Of a DNA stretch of 64,000 nt, positions 14,201 through 26,507 are shown piece after piece. The notes under the pieces were generated by a model. It had not been told where the DNA came from. It did no database searches and saw only the letters and a program-made list of their open reading frames with translations. Location of the stretch: positions 17,497,353 to 17,561,352 of the forward strand of contig OX459105.1 in the NCBI GenBank assembly GCA_949775045.1, written 5' to 3'. A program made the position numbers and the translations under genes. Within the stretch, counting starts at the first letter, position 1. The number at the start of each line of letters is the position of its first letter. Source of the DNA: Metridium senile (taxonomy: Eukaryota > Cnidaria > Anthozoa > Actiniaria > Metridiidae).

Positions 14201-17200
14201 TATATAAGATATTTAAGATATATAAGATATATAAGATATATAAGATATATAAGATATATAAGATATTTAAGATATATAAGATATATAAGATATATAAGAT
14301 ATATAAGATATATAAGATATATAAGATATATAAGATGTATAAGATGTATAAGATGTATAAGATATATAAGATATATAAGATATATAAGATATATAAGATA
14401 TTTAAGATATATAAGATATTTAAGATATATAAGATATATAAGATATATAAGATATATAAGATATATAAGATATATAAGATATATAAGATATATAAGATAT
14501 TTAAGATATATAAGATATTTAAGATATATAAGATATATAAGATATATAAGATATATAAGATATATAAGATATATAAGATATATAAGATATATAAGATATT
14601 TAAGATATATAAGATATTTAAGATATATAAGATATTTAAGATATATAAGATATATAAGATATATAAGATATATAAGATATATAAGATATATAAGATATTT
14701 AAGATATATAAGATATATAAGATATATAAGATATATAAGATATATAAGATATTTAAGATATATAAGATATATAAGATATATAAGATATATAAGATATTTA
14801 AGATATTTAAGATATATAAGATATATAAGATATATAAGATATATAAGATATTTAAGATATTTAAGATATATAAGATATATAAGATATATAAGATATATAA
14901 GATATATAAGATATATAAGATATTTAAGATATATAAGATATATAAGATATATAAGATATATAAGATATATAAGATATTTAAGATATATAAGATATTTAAG
15001 ATATATAAGATATTTAAGATATATAAGATATATAAGATATATAAGATATATAAGATATATAAGATATATAAGATATATAAGATATATAAGATATATAAGA
15101 TATTTAAGATATATAAGATATATAAGATATATAAGATATTTAAGATATATAAGATATTTAAGATATATAAGATATATAAGATATATAAGATATATAAGAT
15201 ATATAAGATATTTAAGATATATAAGATATATAAGATATATAAGATATATAATATATATAAGATATATAAGATATTTAAGATATATAAGATATATAACATA
15301 TATAACATATATAACATATATAACATATATAACATATATAACATATATAAGATATATAAGATATATAAGATATATAAGATATATAAGATATTTAAGATAT
15401 ATAACATATATAACATATATAAGATATTTAAGATATATAAGATATTTAAGATATATAAGATATTTAAGATATATAAGATATATAAGATATATAAGATATA
15501 TAAGATATATAAGATATTTAAGATATATAAGATATATAAGATATATAAGATATTTAAGATATTTAAGATATATAAGATATATAAGATATATAAGATATAT
15601 AAGATATATAAGATATATAAGATATATAAGATATATAAGATATATAAGATATATAAGATATTTAAGATATATAAGATATATAAGATATATAAGATATATA
15701 AGATATATAAGATATATAAGATATATAAGATATATAAGATATATAAGATATTTAAGATATTTAAGATATATAAGATATATAAGATATATAAGATATATAC
15801 GATATTTAAGATATTTAAGATATATAAGATATATAAGATATGAAGATATATAAGATATATAAGATATTTAAGATATATAAGATATATAAGATATTTAAGA
15901 TATATAAGATATATAAGATATATAAGATATATAAGATATTTAAGATATATAAGATATATAAGATATATAAGATATATAAGATATATAAGATATATAAGAT
16001 ATATAAGATATATAAGATATATAAGATATATAAGATATTTAAGATATTTAAGATATATAAGATATATAAGATATATAAGATATATAAGATATTTAAGATA
16101 TATAAGATATATAAGATATATAAGATATATAAGATATTTAAGATATATAAGTTATTTAAGATATATAAGATATATAAGATATTTAAGTAACGATCCATGT
16201 AAGAACGATAGCAGGAACAACAAGGAATGTGCAAAGGTGATAATTGCAGTATTGTTTCAACTGGTTGGCTGATTGGTTGAAACATGAAAAATTGCCATAA
16301 CTTTGTGGATAATCAAATCAACTTATTTCTTATTTATGCAATAATTTCCTTATACAAATAGTTCTACTAAGGTTAAATTATAAAGAAATTCTATGTGGGG
16401 AACACTGCAAATTGTCTACCTTTCCTTTCTTTTGTCTCTGACTCCTGTGATTGGTTTAAAACTTTTAACTCTATATAAAACTTTGCAGAGACGTGTAAAC
16501 ACAAATTGTTCTTCCAAAACTTGCTTTGTAAATGTCAATACATCCCATTAGAAAAAAATCTCACAATTTGGATGTGGGGAAAGTGAAATGCTGCAGAACA
16601 AAAGGAAGTGCTATTGTTTTTATAAGGATAATTACTTAACAGTGCAAATTAAGTTAATCTGTTCAAAGTGGATCACAAAAATTATTTTAATTAGTTCATC
16701 ATTACCACCAACTTTTTGTTGATCACATATAATTCCCTTAACTAATAAGTAAGCTATTTTATTATTGTTTATAGATTATTCAAGTGGAATTGTATCGTAA
16801 TATTGCCCTGGCAATGGCAGTTGTTTTTGTTGTTACTTTGATTGTTCTTGCTAATCTCTGGGCATCTTTAATGGTGCTGACATGTATTGCATTTACTTTG
16901 GTAAGTGAGAACCAGTGAGAGAGAGAAAGATGGTGGGGGTTCAGACTAACATCAAACATTGAGCTGTACCATTGAGAGACAGATGGTGGGGGGTCAGACT
17001 GACATCAAACATTGAGCTGTACCAGTGAGAGAGAGACAGATGGTGGGGGTCAGACTGACATCAAACATTGAGCTGTACTAGTGAGAGAGACAGATGGTGG
17101 GGGGGGGGGGGGGGGGGGTCAGACTGACATCAAACATTGAGCTGTACCATTGAGAGTGAGAGACAGATGGTGGGGGTTCAGACTGACATCAAACATTGAG

Positions 17201-20200
17201 CTGTACCAGTGAAAGGGGGTTAAGACAACTAAGTATGTTCTTTTATTTGCAGGTGAATGTTGGTGGATTGATGCATTTCTGGGGACTGACAATAGATACT
17301 GTAACAACTATTTTACTAGTGTTAGCAGTTGGATTGGCAGTTGACTATGCATCGCATATAGCCCATTCATTCATGGTTACTGCTGGGACACGACATGGTA
17401 TGACACTTCTAAATCTATCTATCAGACAATATAACAAATCTATCTAAATCTAAATCTATCTATCAGACAATATAACAACGAACTCACTGAAACCAGCAAA
17501 TAGTATCATTATACCAATTAACTTGTAATTTTTTTAAAATTAACAATTAACTTTATATATATATATATTTATTCAATTTCATTCCTTACAATATTTTATC
17601 TATACTATCATAGATCTCTATCATCGAAATTATTGTACATATTGTTATATTATATCTATTATATTAATATATTATACTACCAATGTATTTTAGACTTATA
17701 GTCTACCATGTTGGATAATAAAGTTATTATTATTGTTATCTAGTTAACAATCAATTACAGCACTCAAGTAATATAATATTTGGTTTTAGAGCGTGCACAC
17801 ATCACTCTTCGTGACATGGGTCCTGCTGTATGGAATGGCGGTTTTAGTACTTTCCTGGCTTTTATTCTGTTGGTAGCATCTAATTCATATGTGTTCATGA
17901 CTTTCTTCAAGGTACATATAATATAATTGTATGTTTAATGTCTATTGTGTACATATATGATTGTGTCTATTATGTACATATATGATTGTGTCTATTATGT
18001 ACATATATGATTGTCTGATATGTACATATATGATTGTCTATTGTGTACATATATGATTGTGTCTATTATGTACATATATGATTGTGTCTATTATGCACAT
18101 ATATGATTGTGTCTATTATGTACATATATGATTGTGTCTATTATGTACATATATGATTGTGTCTATTATGTACATATATGATTGTCTATTATGTACATAT
18201 ATGATTGTGTCTATTATGTACATATATGATTGTGTCTATTATGTATATATATGATTGTGTCTATTATGTACATATATGATTGTGTCTATTATGTACATAA
18301 TATATGATTGTGTCTATTATGTATATATATGATTGTCTATTATGTATATATATGATTGTCTATTATGTACATATATGATTGTGTCTATTATGTACATATA
18401 TGATTGTGTCTATTATGTACATATATGATTGTGTCTATAATGTACATATATGATTGTGTCTATTATGTACATATATGATTGTGTCTATTATGTACATATA
18501 TGATTGTCTATTATGTACATATATGATTGTGTCTATTATGTACATATATGATTGTGTCTATTATGTACATATATGATTGTGTCTATTTTGTACATATATG
18601 ATTGTGTCTATTATGTACATATATGATTGTGTCTATTATGTACATATATGATTGCGTCTATTATGTATATATATGATAAAATTGATTGTGTCTAATATGT
18701 ATATATATGATTGTGTCTATTATGTACATATATGATTGTGTCTATTATGTACATATATGATTGTGTCTATTATGTACATATATGATTGTCTATTATGTAC
18801 ATATATGATTGTGTCTATTATGTACATATATGATTGTGTCTATTATGTACATATATGATTGTGTCTATTATGTACATATATGATTTTGTCTATTATGTAC
18901 ATATATGATTGTGTCTATTATGTATATATATGATTGTGTCTATTATGTACATATATGATTGTGTCTATTATGTACATATATGATTGTGTCTATTTTGTAC
19001 ATATATGATTGTGTCTATTATGTACATATATGATTGTGTCTATTATGTACATATATGATTGTGTCTATTATGTACATATATGATTGTGTCTATTATGCAC
19101 ATATATGATTGTGTCTATTATGTACATATATGATTGTGTCTATTATGTACATATTTGATTGTGTCTATTATGTACATATATGATTGTGTCTATTATGTAC
19201 ATAATATATGATTGTGTCTATTATGTATATATATGATTGTCTATTATGTATATATATGATTGTCTATTATGTACATATATGATTGTGTCTATTATGTACA
19301 TATATGATTGTGTCTATTATGTACATATATGATTGTGTCTATAATGTACATATATGATTGTGTCTATTATGTACATATATGATTGTGTCTATTATGTACA
19401 TATATGATTGTCTATTATGTACATATATGATTGTGTCTATTATGTACATATATGATTGTGTCTATTATGTACATATATGATTGTGTCTATTTTGTACATA
19501 TATGATTGTGTCTATTATGTACATATATGATTGTGTCTATTATGTACATATATGATTGCGTCTATTATGTATATATATGATTGTGTCTATTATGTACATA
19601 TATGATTGTGTCTATTATGTATATATATGATTGTGTCTAATATGTACATATATGATTGTCTATTATGTACATATATGATTGTGTCTATTATGTATATATA
19701 TGATTGTCTATTATGCACATATATGATTGTGTCTATTATGTATATATATGATTGTGTCTATTATGTACATATATGATTGTCTAATATGTACATATATGAT
19801 TGTGTCTATTATGTACATATATGATTGTGTCTATTATGTATATATATGATTGTCTATTATGCACATATATGATTGTGTCTAATATGTACATATATGATTG
19901 TGTCTAATATGTATATATATGATTGTCTATTATGTACATATATGATTGTGTCTATTATGTACCTATATATGATTGTGTCTATTATGTACATATATGATTG
20001 TGTCTAATATGTACATATATGATTGTGTAATATGTATATATATGATTGTCTATTATGCACATATATGATTGTGTCTAATATGTATATATATGATTGTGTC
20101 TATTTTGTATATATATGATAAAATTGATTGTGTCTAATATGTTAATATATATGATTGTGTCTATTATGTACATATATGATTGTGTCTATTATGTACATAT

Positions 20201-23200
20201 ATGATTGTGTCTATTATGTACATATATGATTGTGTCTATTATGTACATATATGATTGTGTCTATTATGTACATATATGATTGTGTCTATTATGTACATAT
20301 ATGATTGTGTCTATTATGTACATATATGATTGTGTCTATTATGTACATATATGATTGTGTCTATTTTGTACATATATGATTGTGTCTATTATGTACATAT
20401 ATGATTGTGTCTATTATGTACATATATGATTGTCTATTATGTACATATATGATTGTGTCTATTATGTACATATATGATTGTGTCTATTATGTACATATAT
20501 GATTGTGTCTATTTTGTACATATATGATTGTGTCTATTATGTACATATATGATTGTGTCTATTATGTACATATATGATTGCGTCTATTATGTATATATAT
20601 GATAAAATTGATTGTGTCTAATATGTATATATATGATTGTGTCTATTATGTACATATATGATTGTGTCTATTATGTACATATATGATTGTGTCTATTATG
20701 TACATATATGATTGTGTCTATTATGTACATGCATATATGATTGTGTCTATTGTGTACATATATGATTGTGTCTATTATGCACATATATGATTGTGTCTAA
20801 TATGTACATATATGATTGTCTATTATGTACATATATGATTGTGTCTATTATGTACATATATGATTGTGTCTATTATGTACATATATGATTGTGTCTATTA
20901 TGTACATATATGATTGTGTCTATTATGTACATATATGATTGTGTCTATTATGTATATATATGATTGTGTCTATTATGTACATATATGATTGTGTCTATTA
21001 TGTACATATATGATTGTGTCTATTTTGTACATATATGATTGTGTCTATTATGTACATATATGATTGTGTCTATTATGTACATATATGATTGTGTCTATTA
21101 TGTACATATATGATTGTGTCTATTATGCACATATATGATTGTGTCTATTATGTACATATATGATTGTGTCTATTATGTACATATTTGATTGTGTCTATTA
21201 TGTACATATATGATTGTGTCTATTATGTACATAATATATGATTGTGTCTATTATGTATATATATGATTGTCTATTATGTATATATATGATTGTCTATTAT
21301 GTACATATATGATTGTGTCTATTATGTACATATATGATTGTGTCTATTATGTACATATATGATTGTGTCTATAATGTACATATATGATTGTGTCTATTAT
21401 GTACATATATGATTGTGTCTATTATGTACATATATGATTGTCTATTATGTACATATATGATTGTGTCTATTATGTACATATATGATTGTGTCTATTATGT
21501 ACATATATGATTGTGTCTATTTTGTACATATATGATTGTGTCTATTATGTACATATATGATTGTGTCTATTATGTACATATATGATTGCGTCTATTATGT
21601 ATATATATGATTGTGTCTATTATGTACATATATGATTGTGTCTATTATGTATATATATGATTGTGTCTAATATGTACATATATGATTGTCTATTATGTAC
21701 ATATATGATTGTGTCTATTATGTATATATATGATTGTCTATTATGCACATATATGATTGTGTCTATTATGTATATATATGATTGTGTCTATTATGTACAT
21801 ATATGATTGTCTAATATGTACATATATGATTGTGTCTATTATGTACATATATGATTGTGTCTATTATGTATATATATGATTGTCTATTATGCACATATAT
21901 GATTGTGTCTAATATGTACATATATGATTGTGTCTAATATGTATATATATGATTGTCTATTATGTACATATATGATTGTGTCTATTATGTACCTATATAT
22001 GATTGTGTCTATTATGTACATATATGATTGTGTCTAATATGTACATATATGATTGTGTCTAATATGTATATATATGATTGTCTATTATGCACATATATGA
22101 TTGTGTCTAATATGTATATATATGATTGTGTCTATTTTGTATATATATGATAAAATTGATTGTGTCTAATATGTATATATATGATTGTGTCTATTATGTA
22201 CATATATGATTGTGTCTATTATGTACATATATGATTGTGTCTATTATGTACATATATGATTGTGTCTATTATGTACATATATGATTGTGTCTATTATGTA
22301 CATATATGATTGTGTCTATTATGTACATATATGATTGTGTCTATTATGTACATATATGATTGTGTCTATTATGTACATATATGATTGTGTCTATTTTGTA
22401 CATATATGATTGTGTCTATTATGTACATATATGATTGTGTTTGATATGTACATATATGATTGTGTCTATTATCAAAACATTTGAACAGAATTTGTTTTTG
22501 TAATGAAAATCATATTTAGCATCTACTACATTACTGCAACAATGTTAAATTGTTCAATATCACTGTTAGTAAATCAATAAAAAGAGAAGGAATAGATATC
22601 CTTGGCCTCGGAGTGCTGATTGTAGCTTTGATTTCTATATTTTCGAAATAGATATATTTAACAAATAATTAAGGTTCAGCCGTGGTTTATACTCTGATAA
22701 CCGCACGCTTGGCAATTTGAACACACTTCTGGACATTTTTAAGTGTGTTCAAATGCCAAGCTTGCGGTTATCAGAGTATAAACCAAGGCTGAACCTTAAT
22801 TATTTATTTTAATATATAAATTTCGATTAAAAATTGTTCAAAAATCATTCAAAAAAGTCTGTTTGATTTCGAAAACTTACAACCGTGGTTTATACTCTCA
22901 TAAACCACGCTTGTTTGGCCAATCAGAGCGCGCGTTAGAATCAATATAATAAATATCATATAACACTGTCTTTTGGGTTTTCAAGGTATTTTTTGGAGTT
23001 GTATTGTTTGGTATGTTCCATGGGTTATGCTACCTGCCAGTACTTTTAAGTGCAATTGGACCGGCAGCCTATGATTCTGCAAGAGATCACAGTAGTGAAC
23101 AGAAGCTCTCTCCACGTTCTACACCAGTCCAACCAGTTATGTCAGAGGACAATGTTGGATTTGATACTATGGATAAAACTAACAAGGAGAACCAGACAAA

Positions 23201-23243
23201 TGAATACTACATTCCTCCACCAGATTACCATGGTAACACCTAA
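2296..23243 (+). CDS. Patched-domain (PTCHD3-like) 12-TM membrane protein, 22 exons, 906 aa
   Basis: Exons: 2296-2402, 4408-4654, 5543-5616, 5692-5811, 5886-6012, 8759-8859, 9084-9204, 9933-10056, 10122-10234, 10541-10603, 11506-11548, 11620-11686, 11756-11897, 12431-12568, 12634-12673, 12807-12959, 13052-13185, 13254-13409, 16775-16900, 17253-17397, 17790-17911, 22986-23243. All introns are GT-AG, the phases agree, and the total is 907 codons including TAA. Exon 2 carries TM1 and the LWVPQDS motif usual in this family. Exons 7-12 form the sterol-sensing-type domain, with GIGVDDMF at residues 341-348. Exons 19-22 form the second RND half, with GLAVDYASH at 759-767. Both are the GxxxD-type TM4/TM10 signatures of Patched/RND transporters. 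The tail is short and ends in a PPPDYH stretch. The family moves or senses lipids and sterols in membranes; the substrate here is unknown. The start is the first Met before an LESFFYWLGL segment shared with PTCHD3 relatives. A 5' non-coding exon cannot be excluded. Confidence 0.9.
2664..2882. mobile_element. Tc1/mariner-like MITE, copy 2 (intron 1 of the Patched-like gene)
   Basis: This has the same termini and arms as the copy at 1137-1351, starting CAGTGCGAATC after TA (2662-2663) and ending GATTCGCACTG. The right flank reads TC instead of TA, so the target duplication is slightly decayed. It lies about 260 bases after the exon 1 donor. Confidence 0.8.
3571..3654. repeat. Short fold-back repeat
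   Basis: CTAG..ATAGACGAG near the left end is repeated inverted as CTCGTCTATCTAG at the right end, with ATATCG blocks inside. It is an 84-bp imperfect hairpin in intron 1, probably a small MITE. Confidence 0.5.
3725..3856. mobile_element. Fold-back MITE, 132 bp
   Basis: The left end TTAAACAGTTTGATGTGTAA pairs with the complement of ACACATCAAACTGTCTAA at the right end, followed by paired TGGATATTTTA blocks. It lies in intron 1 of the Patched-like gene and has no coding capacity. Confidence 0.65.
6566..6760. mobile_element. Palindromic MITE in intron 5
   Basis: The two arms of about 85 bases are near-perfect inverted copies, starting AACAGGTTCCCA and ending with its complement, and meet at a short loop near 6665. 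The inner arm includes CAAATTGTGTTGATGTGTGC. Either AT or TA could be the target duplication. No ORF here is worth keeping; the apparent ORFs on both strands are the palindrome read twice. Confidence 0.75.
7687..7990. mobile_element. TIR element with 9-bp target duplication (intron 5)
   Basis: The arms of about 105 bases are inverted copies; outermost is CATCCTCTGGAACCCAG and its complement. AGGTAGATC occurs on both sides (7678-7686 and 7991-7999), which I read as a 9-bp target-site duplication. The motif CCTCTGGAACCCAG also appears in similar form at the ends of the 50441-51058 element. No coding sequence is seen. Confidence 0.75.
9240..9897 (+). mobile_element. 3' fragment of a non-LTR retrotransposon (intron 7)
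   Basis: The frame at 9248-9661 encodes the C-terminal end of a LINE reverse-transcriptase protein. Recognisable parts are LQNNAARLIL, then YDTRHRQDLHLPRTRTNWGK, then the tail AAADWNNL..FKSFL. This order (NNAAR, YNTR, GK..F, WN.L, FK) is standard for CR1/L2/Jockey-type elements. The fragment is 5'-truncated and lies 40 bases after the exon 7 donor. It runs through a 3' UTR to an AAATA-rich tail ending near 9897, just before the exon 8 acceptor. Confidence 0.8.
11049..11457. mobile_element. TIR element in intron 10
   Basis: TGTATACACCCTATGCAA at 11055-11072 is repeated inverted as TTGCATAGGGTGTATGCA at 11434-11451. The arms are short (about 24 bases) and flank about 360 bp of non-coding DNA. 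The superfamily cannot be told from this. Confidence 0.5.
11938..12430 (+). repeat. 51-52-bp minisatellite derived from a splice acceptor
   Basis: About nine units of 51-52 bp precede exon 14. Each starts with TTGTTTGTAG and ATGGTTGTCATGGTAATCA, and contains TACCACCCTAGGAG. The true acceptor of exon 14 (TTGTTTGTAG at 12421-12430) and the first bases of the exon (GTTGTTGTCATGATAATCAC) match the unit. The array therefore appears to have been amplified from the intron 13/exon 14 junction or a relative of it. Confidence 0.85.
13679..16188. repeat. 9-bp satellite (TATATAAGA)n, about 2.5 kb, in intron 18
   Basis: A strictly 9-bp periodic array of roughly 280 units. Most units read TATATAAGA, and an interspersed variant reads TATTTAAGA. 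Local clusters carry TATATAACA (about 15295-15345) and TGTATAAGA (about 14335-14360). The period is a multiple of three and the unit has no stop in several frames, so very long false ORFs appear on both strands. They are not genes. Confidence 0.97.
16909..17208 (+). repeat. Minisatellite of about 53-69-bp units with a poly-G tract (intron 19)
   Basis: Five units start 9 bases after the exon 19 donor. Each contains GACAGATGGTGGGGG and CATCAAACATTGAGCTGTAC. In the fourth unit the G run has expanded to about 20 bases (17098-17118). Confidence 0.9.
17930..22470. repeat. 25-bp satellite, 4.5 kb, with ~2-kb higher-order duplication (intron 21)
   Basis: The unit is GTGTCTATTATGTACATATA plus TGATT; a 23-bp form lacks GT. 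There are roughly 180 units. Rare variants recur at fixed offsets: ATATTTGATT at 19151 and 21181, and ACCTATATAT at 19961 and 21991, both 2030 bp apart. GATAAAATTG recurs at 18675 and 20601, and at 20117 and 22149. A block of about 2 kb has therefore been duplicated within the array. Confidence 0.95.
22665..22806. repeat. Long hairpin, arms about 64 bp
   Basis: The left arm includes AAGGTTCAGCCGTGGTTTAT and the right arm its complement ATAAACCAAGGCTGAACCTT, with a loop around TTCTGGACATTTTT. It lies in intron 21, 180 bases before exon 22. A partial relative (CCGTGGTTTATACTCTCATA) follows at about 22882. Confidence 0.8.
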
Positions 23244-23370
23244 TTGATATAGTCATAGTTGATTCTAGAATTATGTTAAACTGTTGTTCGTTGTGCTTTT
23301 TAGATGTGAGCATGGAGGAGATTGTCAACAAATGATAGCAACTGGCGTGACAATAACGGCACATACACAA

Positions 23371-23376
23371 AATAAA
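23371..23376 (+). promoter_or_regulatory. Possible poly(A) signal of the Patched-like gene
   Basis: AATAAA lies 128 bases after the TAA at 23241-23243. It is the first canonical signal downstream of the gene. No transcript evidence is available. Confidence 0.4.
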
Positions 23377-23726
23377 GGAAAGAGGGGGTATTGGCTCGGG
23401 AGTAGAATTATCAGATATTCTCATCTGATATTTAAAAAGCATGTCTAAAAGATACTGATAGTTCTTTATAAGGGCGTGCCATTGACAATTTTTAAACATA
23501 AGAGCAAACACTCAAAACATAAAATGAAAAGAAGTGCAGAAAGCGACAATTATTTACCTTGTTTAATATCCAAAAAGATGAGTTGTAAATTTAAACTCCC
23601 TAAAAGACATGAGATTACTGATTTATCCGATGAGCATACCTGATACTTTCATCCCCAAGTGCCAACTTCGCTAACTGCAATTCATCCATGAAAACTCTTT
23701 TGCACTGACTAGGCATTATTACATGC

Positions 23727-23970
23727 AGGATACCTGATATATGCTGGATACCTGATATTATATGCGGATACCTGATATATGCGGATACCTGATATTATAT
23801 GCAGGATACCTGATATTTATATGCAGGATACCTGATATTATATGCAGGATACCTGATATTTATATGCAGGATACCTGATATTTATATGCAGGATACCTGA
23901 TATTATATTCAGGATACCTGATATTATATGCATGATACCCGATATTATATGCATGCAGGATACCTGATAT
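23727..23970 (+). repeat. Minisatellite, GGATACCTGATATTATATGCA unit
   Basis: About eleven copies of a 16-25-bp unit built on GGATACCTGATAT plus TATATGCA, with small length changes between copies. It is the first of a series of unrelated arrays that runs to about 26.96 kb. Confidence 0.9.
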
Positions 23971-24085
23971 TGAAAGAGAGTGAAGTTGATACCTTTTATA
24001 AAATATTAATTTTCGAATCTAGAATTTTGACAAAATTGTGTCTCTGTCAACAGAGCGCCTCACTATTCAGTTATACCACTGAGAG

Positions 24086-24270
24086 GGGTTTCATTAATAA
24101 GTGTATCGGGGGGAGGGGGTCAGTCACCTGTTGTCTTTTCCAAATAATATGCAACCAGGTTGGTAAAAAAGATCATAACCCCCCCATATTTGCCTAGTTT
24201 ATTACTATTATAAATTGACCCCCCTCAATATTGCCGCCCCCATACACTAATAAATGAAAGCCCCCTTATA
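24086..24270. repeat. G-rich/C-rich fold-back repeat
   Basis: GGGGTTTCATTAATAAGTGT on the left is repeated inverted as ACACTAATAAATGAAAGCCC on the right, with runs of G and C next to each arm. It looks like a decayed fold-back element. Confidence 0.5.
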
Positions 24271-24872
24271 TAGGGTCCATGTTGAAACCTTTGTTCAATT
24301 ACAAACATTTTCAGATTTATAAGTTTTTATAAAGACTGTGCAATTTCTTTTCTATTTATAATCCACAATTATTTATTGCATCTGTCTGCTGTAATATATT
24401 GCAGACTTCACATAAGTATATTTATTTATTACCACTAATAAAAAGATTGCCTACAAGGTTTTGGTTTCTCAGTTCACTGACAATGATTATATGAGATCAA
24501 TCATTAATTACTGAGGGGGGTAGGTGGATTAGAAATATCGAAGCCAAAGGGGTTAGGGTTAGGTATTTTGAAATCTTTTATTGTATCTCGCACAACACAG
24601 CGGTCAAACAACTACGCATGCGCGAAAAAAAAACAAGTAAAATGATCCAGCACACAAATCTGACTCAAACGATGGAGTGTAAGACTTTCATCGCTTTTTT
24701 TTCAAAATATAAAGAAAAATACAAAAGTATAGACTCATGGTAGCTTAAAAAATATAACAAAGGTTGTGTACACGAAACTTCAAGCTTATATATTCAGGGA
24801 ATTTCTTTATAAATCGACTTCAAACACCGAAATTAGTAGTCCGAAATTCCTAATGTTTACAATGACAAATTT

Positions 24873-25600
24873 ACCATCTCGCCCCATTGTATCTCGTCCC
24901 ATTACTGTCTCGCACCATTATTGTGTCACCCCGTTGTATCTCGCCCCATTATTGTGTCGCCCCATTGTGTCGCCCCATTACTCTCGCGCCCCATTACTGT
25001 CTTGGCACATTACCGTAACGCACCATTATTGTCTCGCCCCAATGTATCTCGCAGCATTTCTGTCTCGCGCCCCATTACTGTCTCGCCCCATCATTGTCTG
25101 CCCATTGTGTCTCGCCCCATCATTGTCTCGCCCCATTGTGTCTCGCCCCATCATTGTCTCGCCCCATTGTGTCTCGCCCCATCATTGTCTCGCCCCATTG
25201 TGTCTCGCCCCATCATTGTCTGCCCTTTGTGTCTCGCCCCATCATTGTCTCGCCCCATTACTGTCTCGCCCCATTAGAGCGGATTTCGTATGACTGTGCA
25301 ACGTACGGTACCGTGCCGTGACCGTGTCGTAATTTATATAAAAAGATTCGAAGTTTTTGCCGTGACCGTGCAGTGCCTTCACGGCCGTGCCGTAGTTTCT
25401 ATAAAGACATTCGAAATCACTGCCGTAACAAACCTGTGGTGTTTTGATAGGCACAGGAAAAACTCTCTAAATTTCATTTGTACTGTACCGTGCTGTGTCC
25501 GTGCTGTTTGCACAGTCATACAAAATCCGCTCTACTGTCTCGCCCCATCATTGTCTCGCCCCATTACTGTCTCGCCCCATCATTGTCTCGCTATAAGAGC
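24873..25600 (+). repeat. Minisatellite with TCTCGCCCCATTATTG core, interrupted by a MITE
   Basis: Short units of about 17 bp (TCTCGCCCCAT plus CATTG or TACTG) occur many times between 24873 and 25276 and resume at 25533. The proline/serine-rich reading frames across it are artefacts of the repeat. The interruption at 25277-25532 is a separate TA-flanked element. Confidence 0.9.
25277..25532. mobile_element. 256-bp MITE with TA target duplication inside the minisatellite
   Basis: The left end GAGCGGATTTCGTATGACTG and the right end CAGTCATACAAAATCCGCTC are inverted copies. TA occurs on both sides (25275-25276 and 25533-25534). Joining the flanks gives CCCCATTACTGTCTCG, which is the normal array sequence, so the insertion point and duplication are fixed by the repeat itself. 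Inside are two diverged copies of a block containing GCCGTGACCGTG. Confidence 0.88.
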
Positions 25601-25744
25601 GGCTTGATATTTTATAAGGAAGTTATTTAGAAAGAAAGACAGTACACCCAGAATTCCTTTAGTACCAAAATAGCGGTCTAAACATTCCGACCATATTAAT
25701 CGCTTCAACCCTGCAAATAATGTGTTGAAATATAAGACAAAACA

Positions 25745-26183
25745 TCTTGCGCCAATCATATCTACCTTGCCCCAATCATATCTACCTCGCCCCATCGATA
25801 AAACGTCTTGCCCCAACCATATCTACCTTGCCCCATCGATAAAACGTCTTGCCCCAATCATATCTACCTTTCCCCATCGATAAAACGTCTTGCCCTAATC
25901 ATATTTATTTCGCCCCATCGATAAAACGTCTTGTCCCAATCATATCTACCTCGCCCCATCGATAAAACGTCTTGCCCTAATCATATCTACCTCGCCCCAT
26001 CGATAAAACGTCTTGCCCTAATCATATCTACCTCGCCCCATCGATAAAACGTCTTGCCCTAATCATATCTACCTTGCCCCATCCATAAAACGTCTTGCCC
26101 CAATCATATCTACCTCGCCCCATCGATAAAACGTCTTGCCCTAATCATATCTACCTCGCCCCATCAATAAAACGTCTTGCCTC
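25745..26183 (+). repeat. 41-bp minisatellite
   Basis: About eleven units containing CGATAAAACGTCTTGCCC and ATCATATCTACCTCGCCCCA. The CTCGCCCCAT part is shared with the array at 24873-25600, suggesting a common origin. Confidence 0.92.
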
Positions 26184-26330
26184 TATCGAATGGCAAAGCT
26201 ATATAAGAGTGGGTCAAGTTGTTTTATCGAACGGCAAAGCTATATAAGAGTGGGGCAAGTTGTTTTATCGAATTGCAAAGCTATATAAGAGTGGGGAAGG
26301 TTGTTTATCGAATGGCAAAGCTATTAACCC
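26184..26330 (+). repeat. Second 41-bp minisatellite with a different unit
   Basis: Three to four units of TATCGAATGGCAAAGCTATA followed by TAAGAGTGGGGCAAGTTG. The period, 40-41 bp, equals that of the array it abuts although the sequence differs. Confidence 0.85.
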
Positions 26331-26507
26331 CAACCTTTACCTCAGATTAAAAGAATGTAGTACTAAATGTTATGATTTTGGACTTTTTTATATAAATTAC
26401 ATCTATGATTTTCACCATGACTCACGTATGAACTCACGTACGAACCTTCCACTCACGTACGAACCTTCCACTCACGTACGAACTCACGTATACATAGTAC
26501 ATACATA

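Noticed and set aside
13572..16285. Open frames of 614-725 residues made of IYK/IRY/ILY repeats on both strands
   Set aside because: They are frames through the 9-bp satellite. The unit length is a multiple of three and contains no stop in those frames, so openness carries no information.
17930..22470. CRISPR-like appearance of regularly spaced repeats
   Set aside because: The units are directly adjacent with no unique spacers, and the DNA is eukaryotic. It is a satellite.
24766..25607. Proline/serine-rich frames of 75-175 residues
   Set aside because: They follow the TCTCGCCCCAT minisatellite in three overlapping frames and run through a MITE. There is no conserved domain or splice structure.
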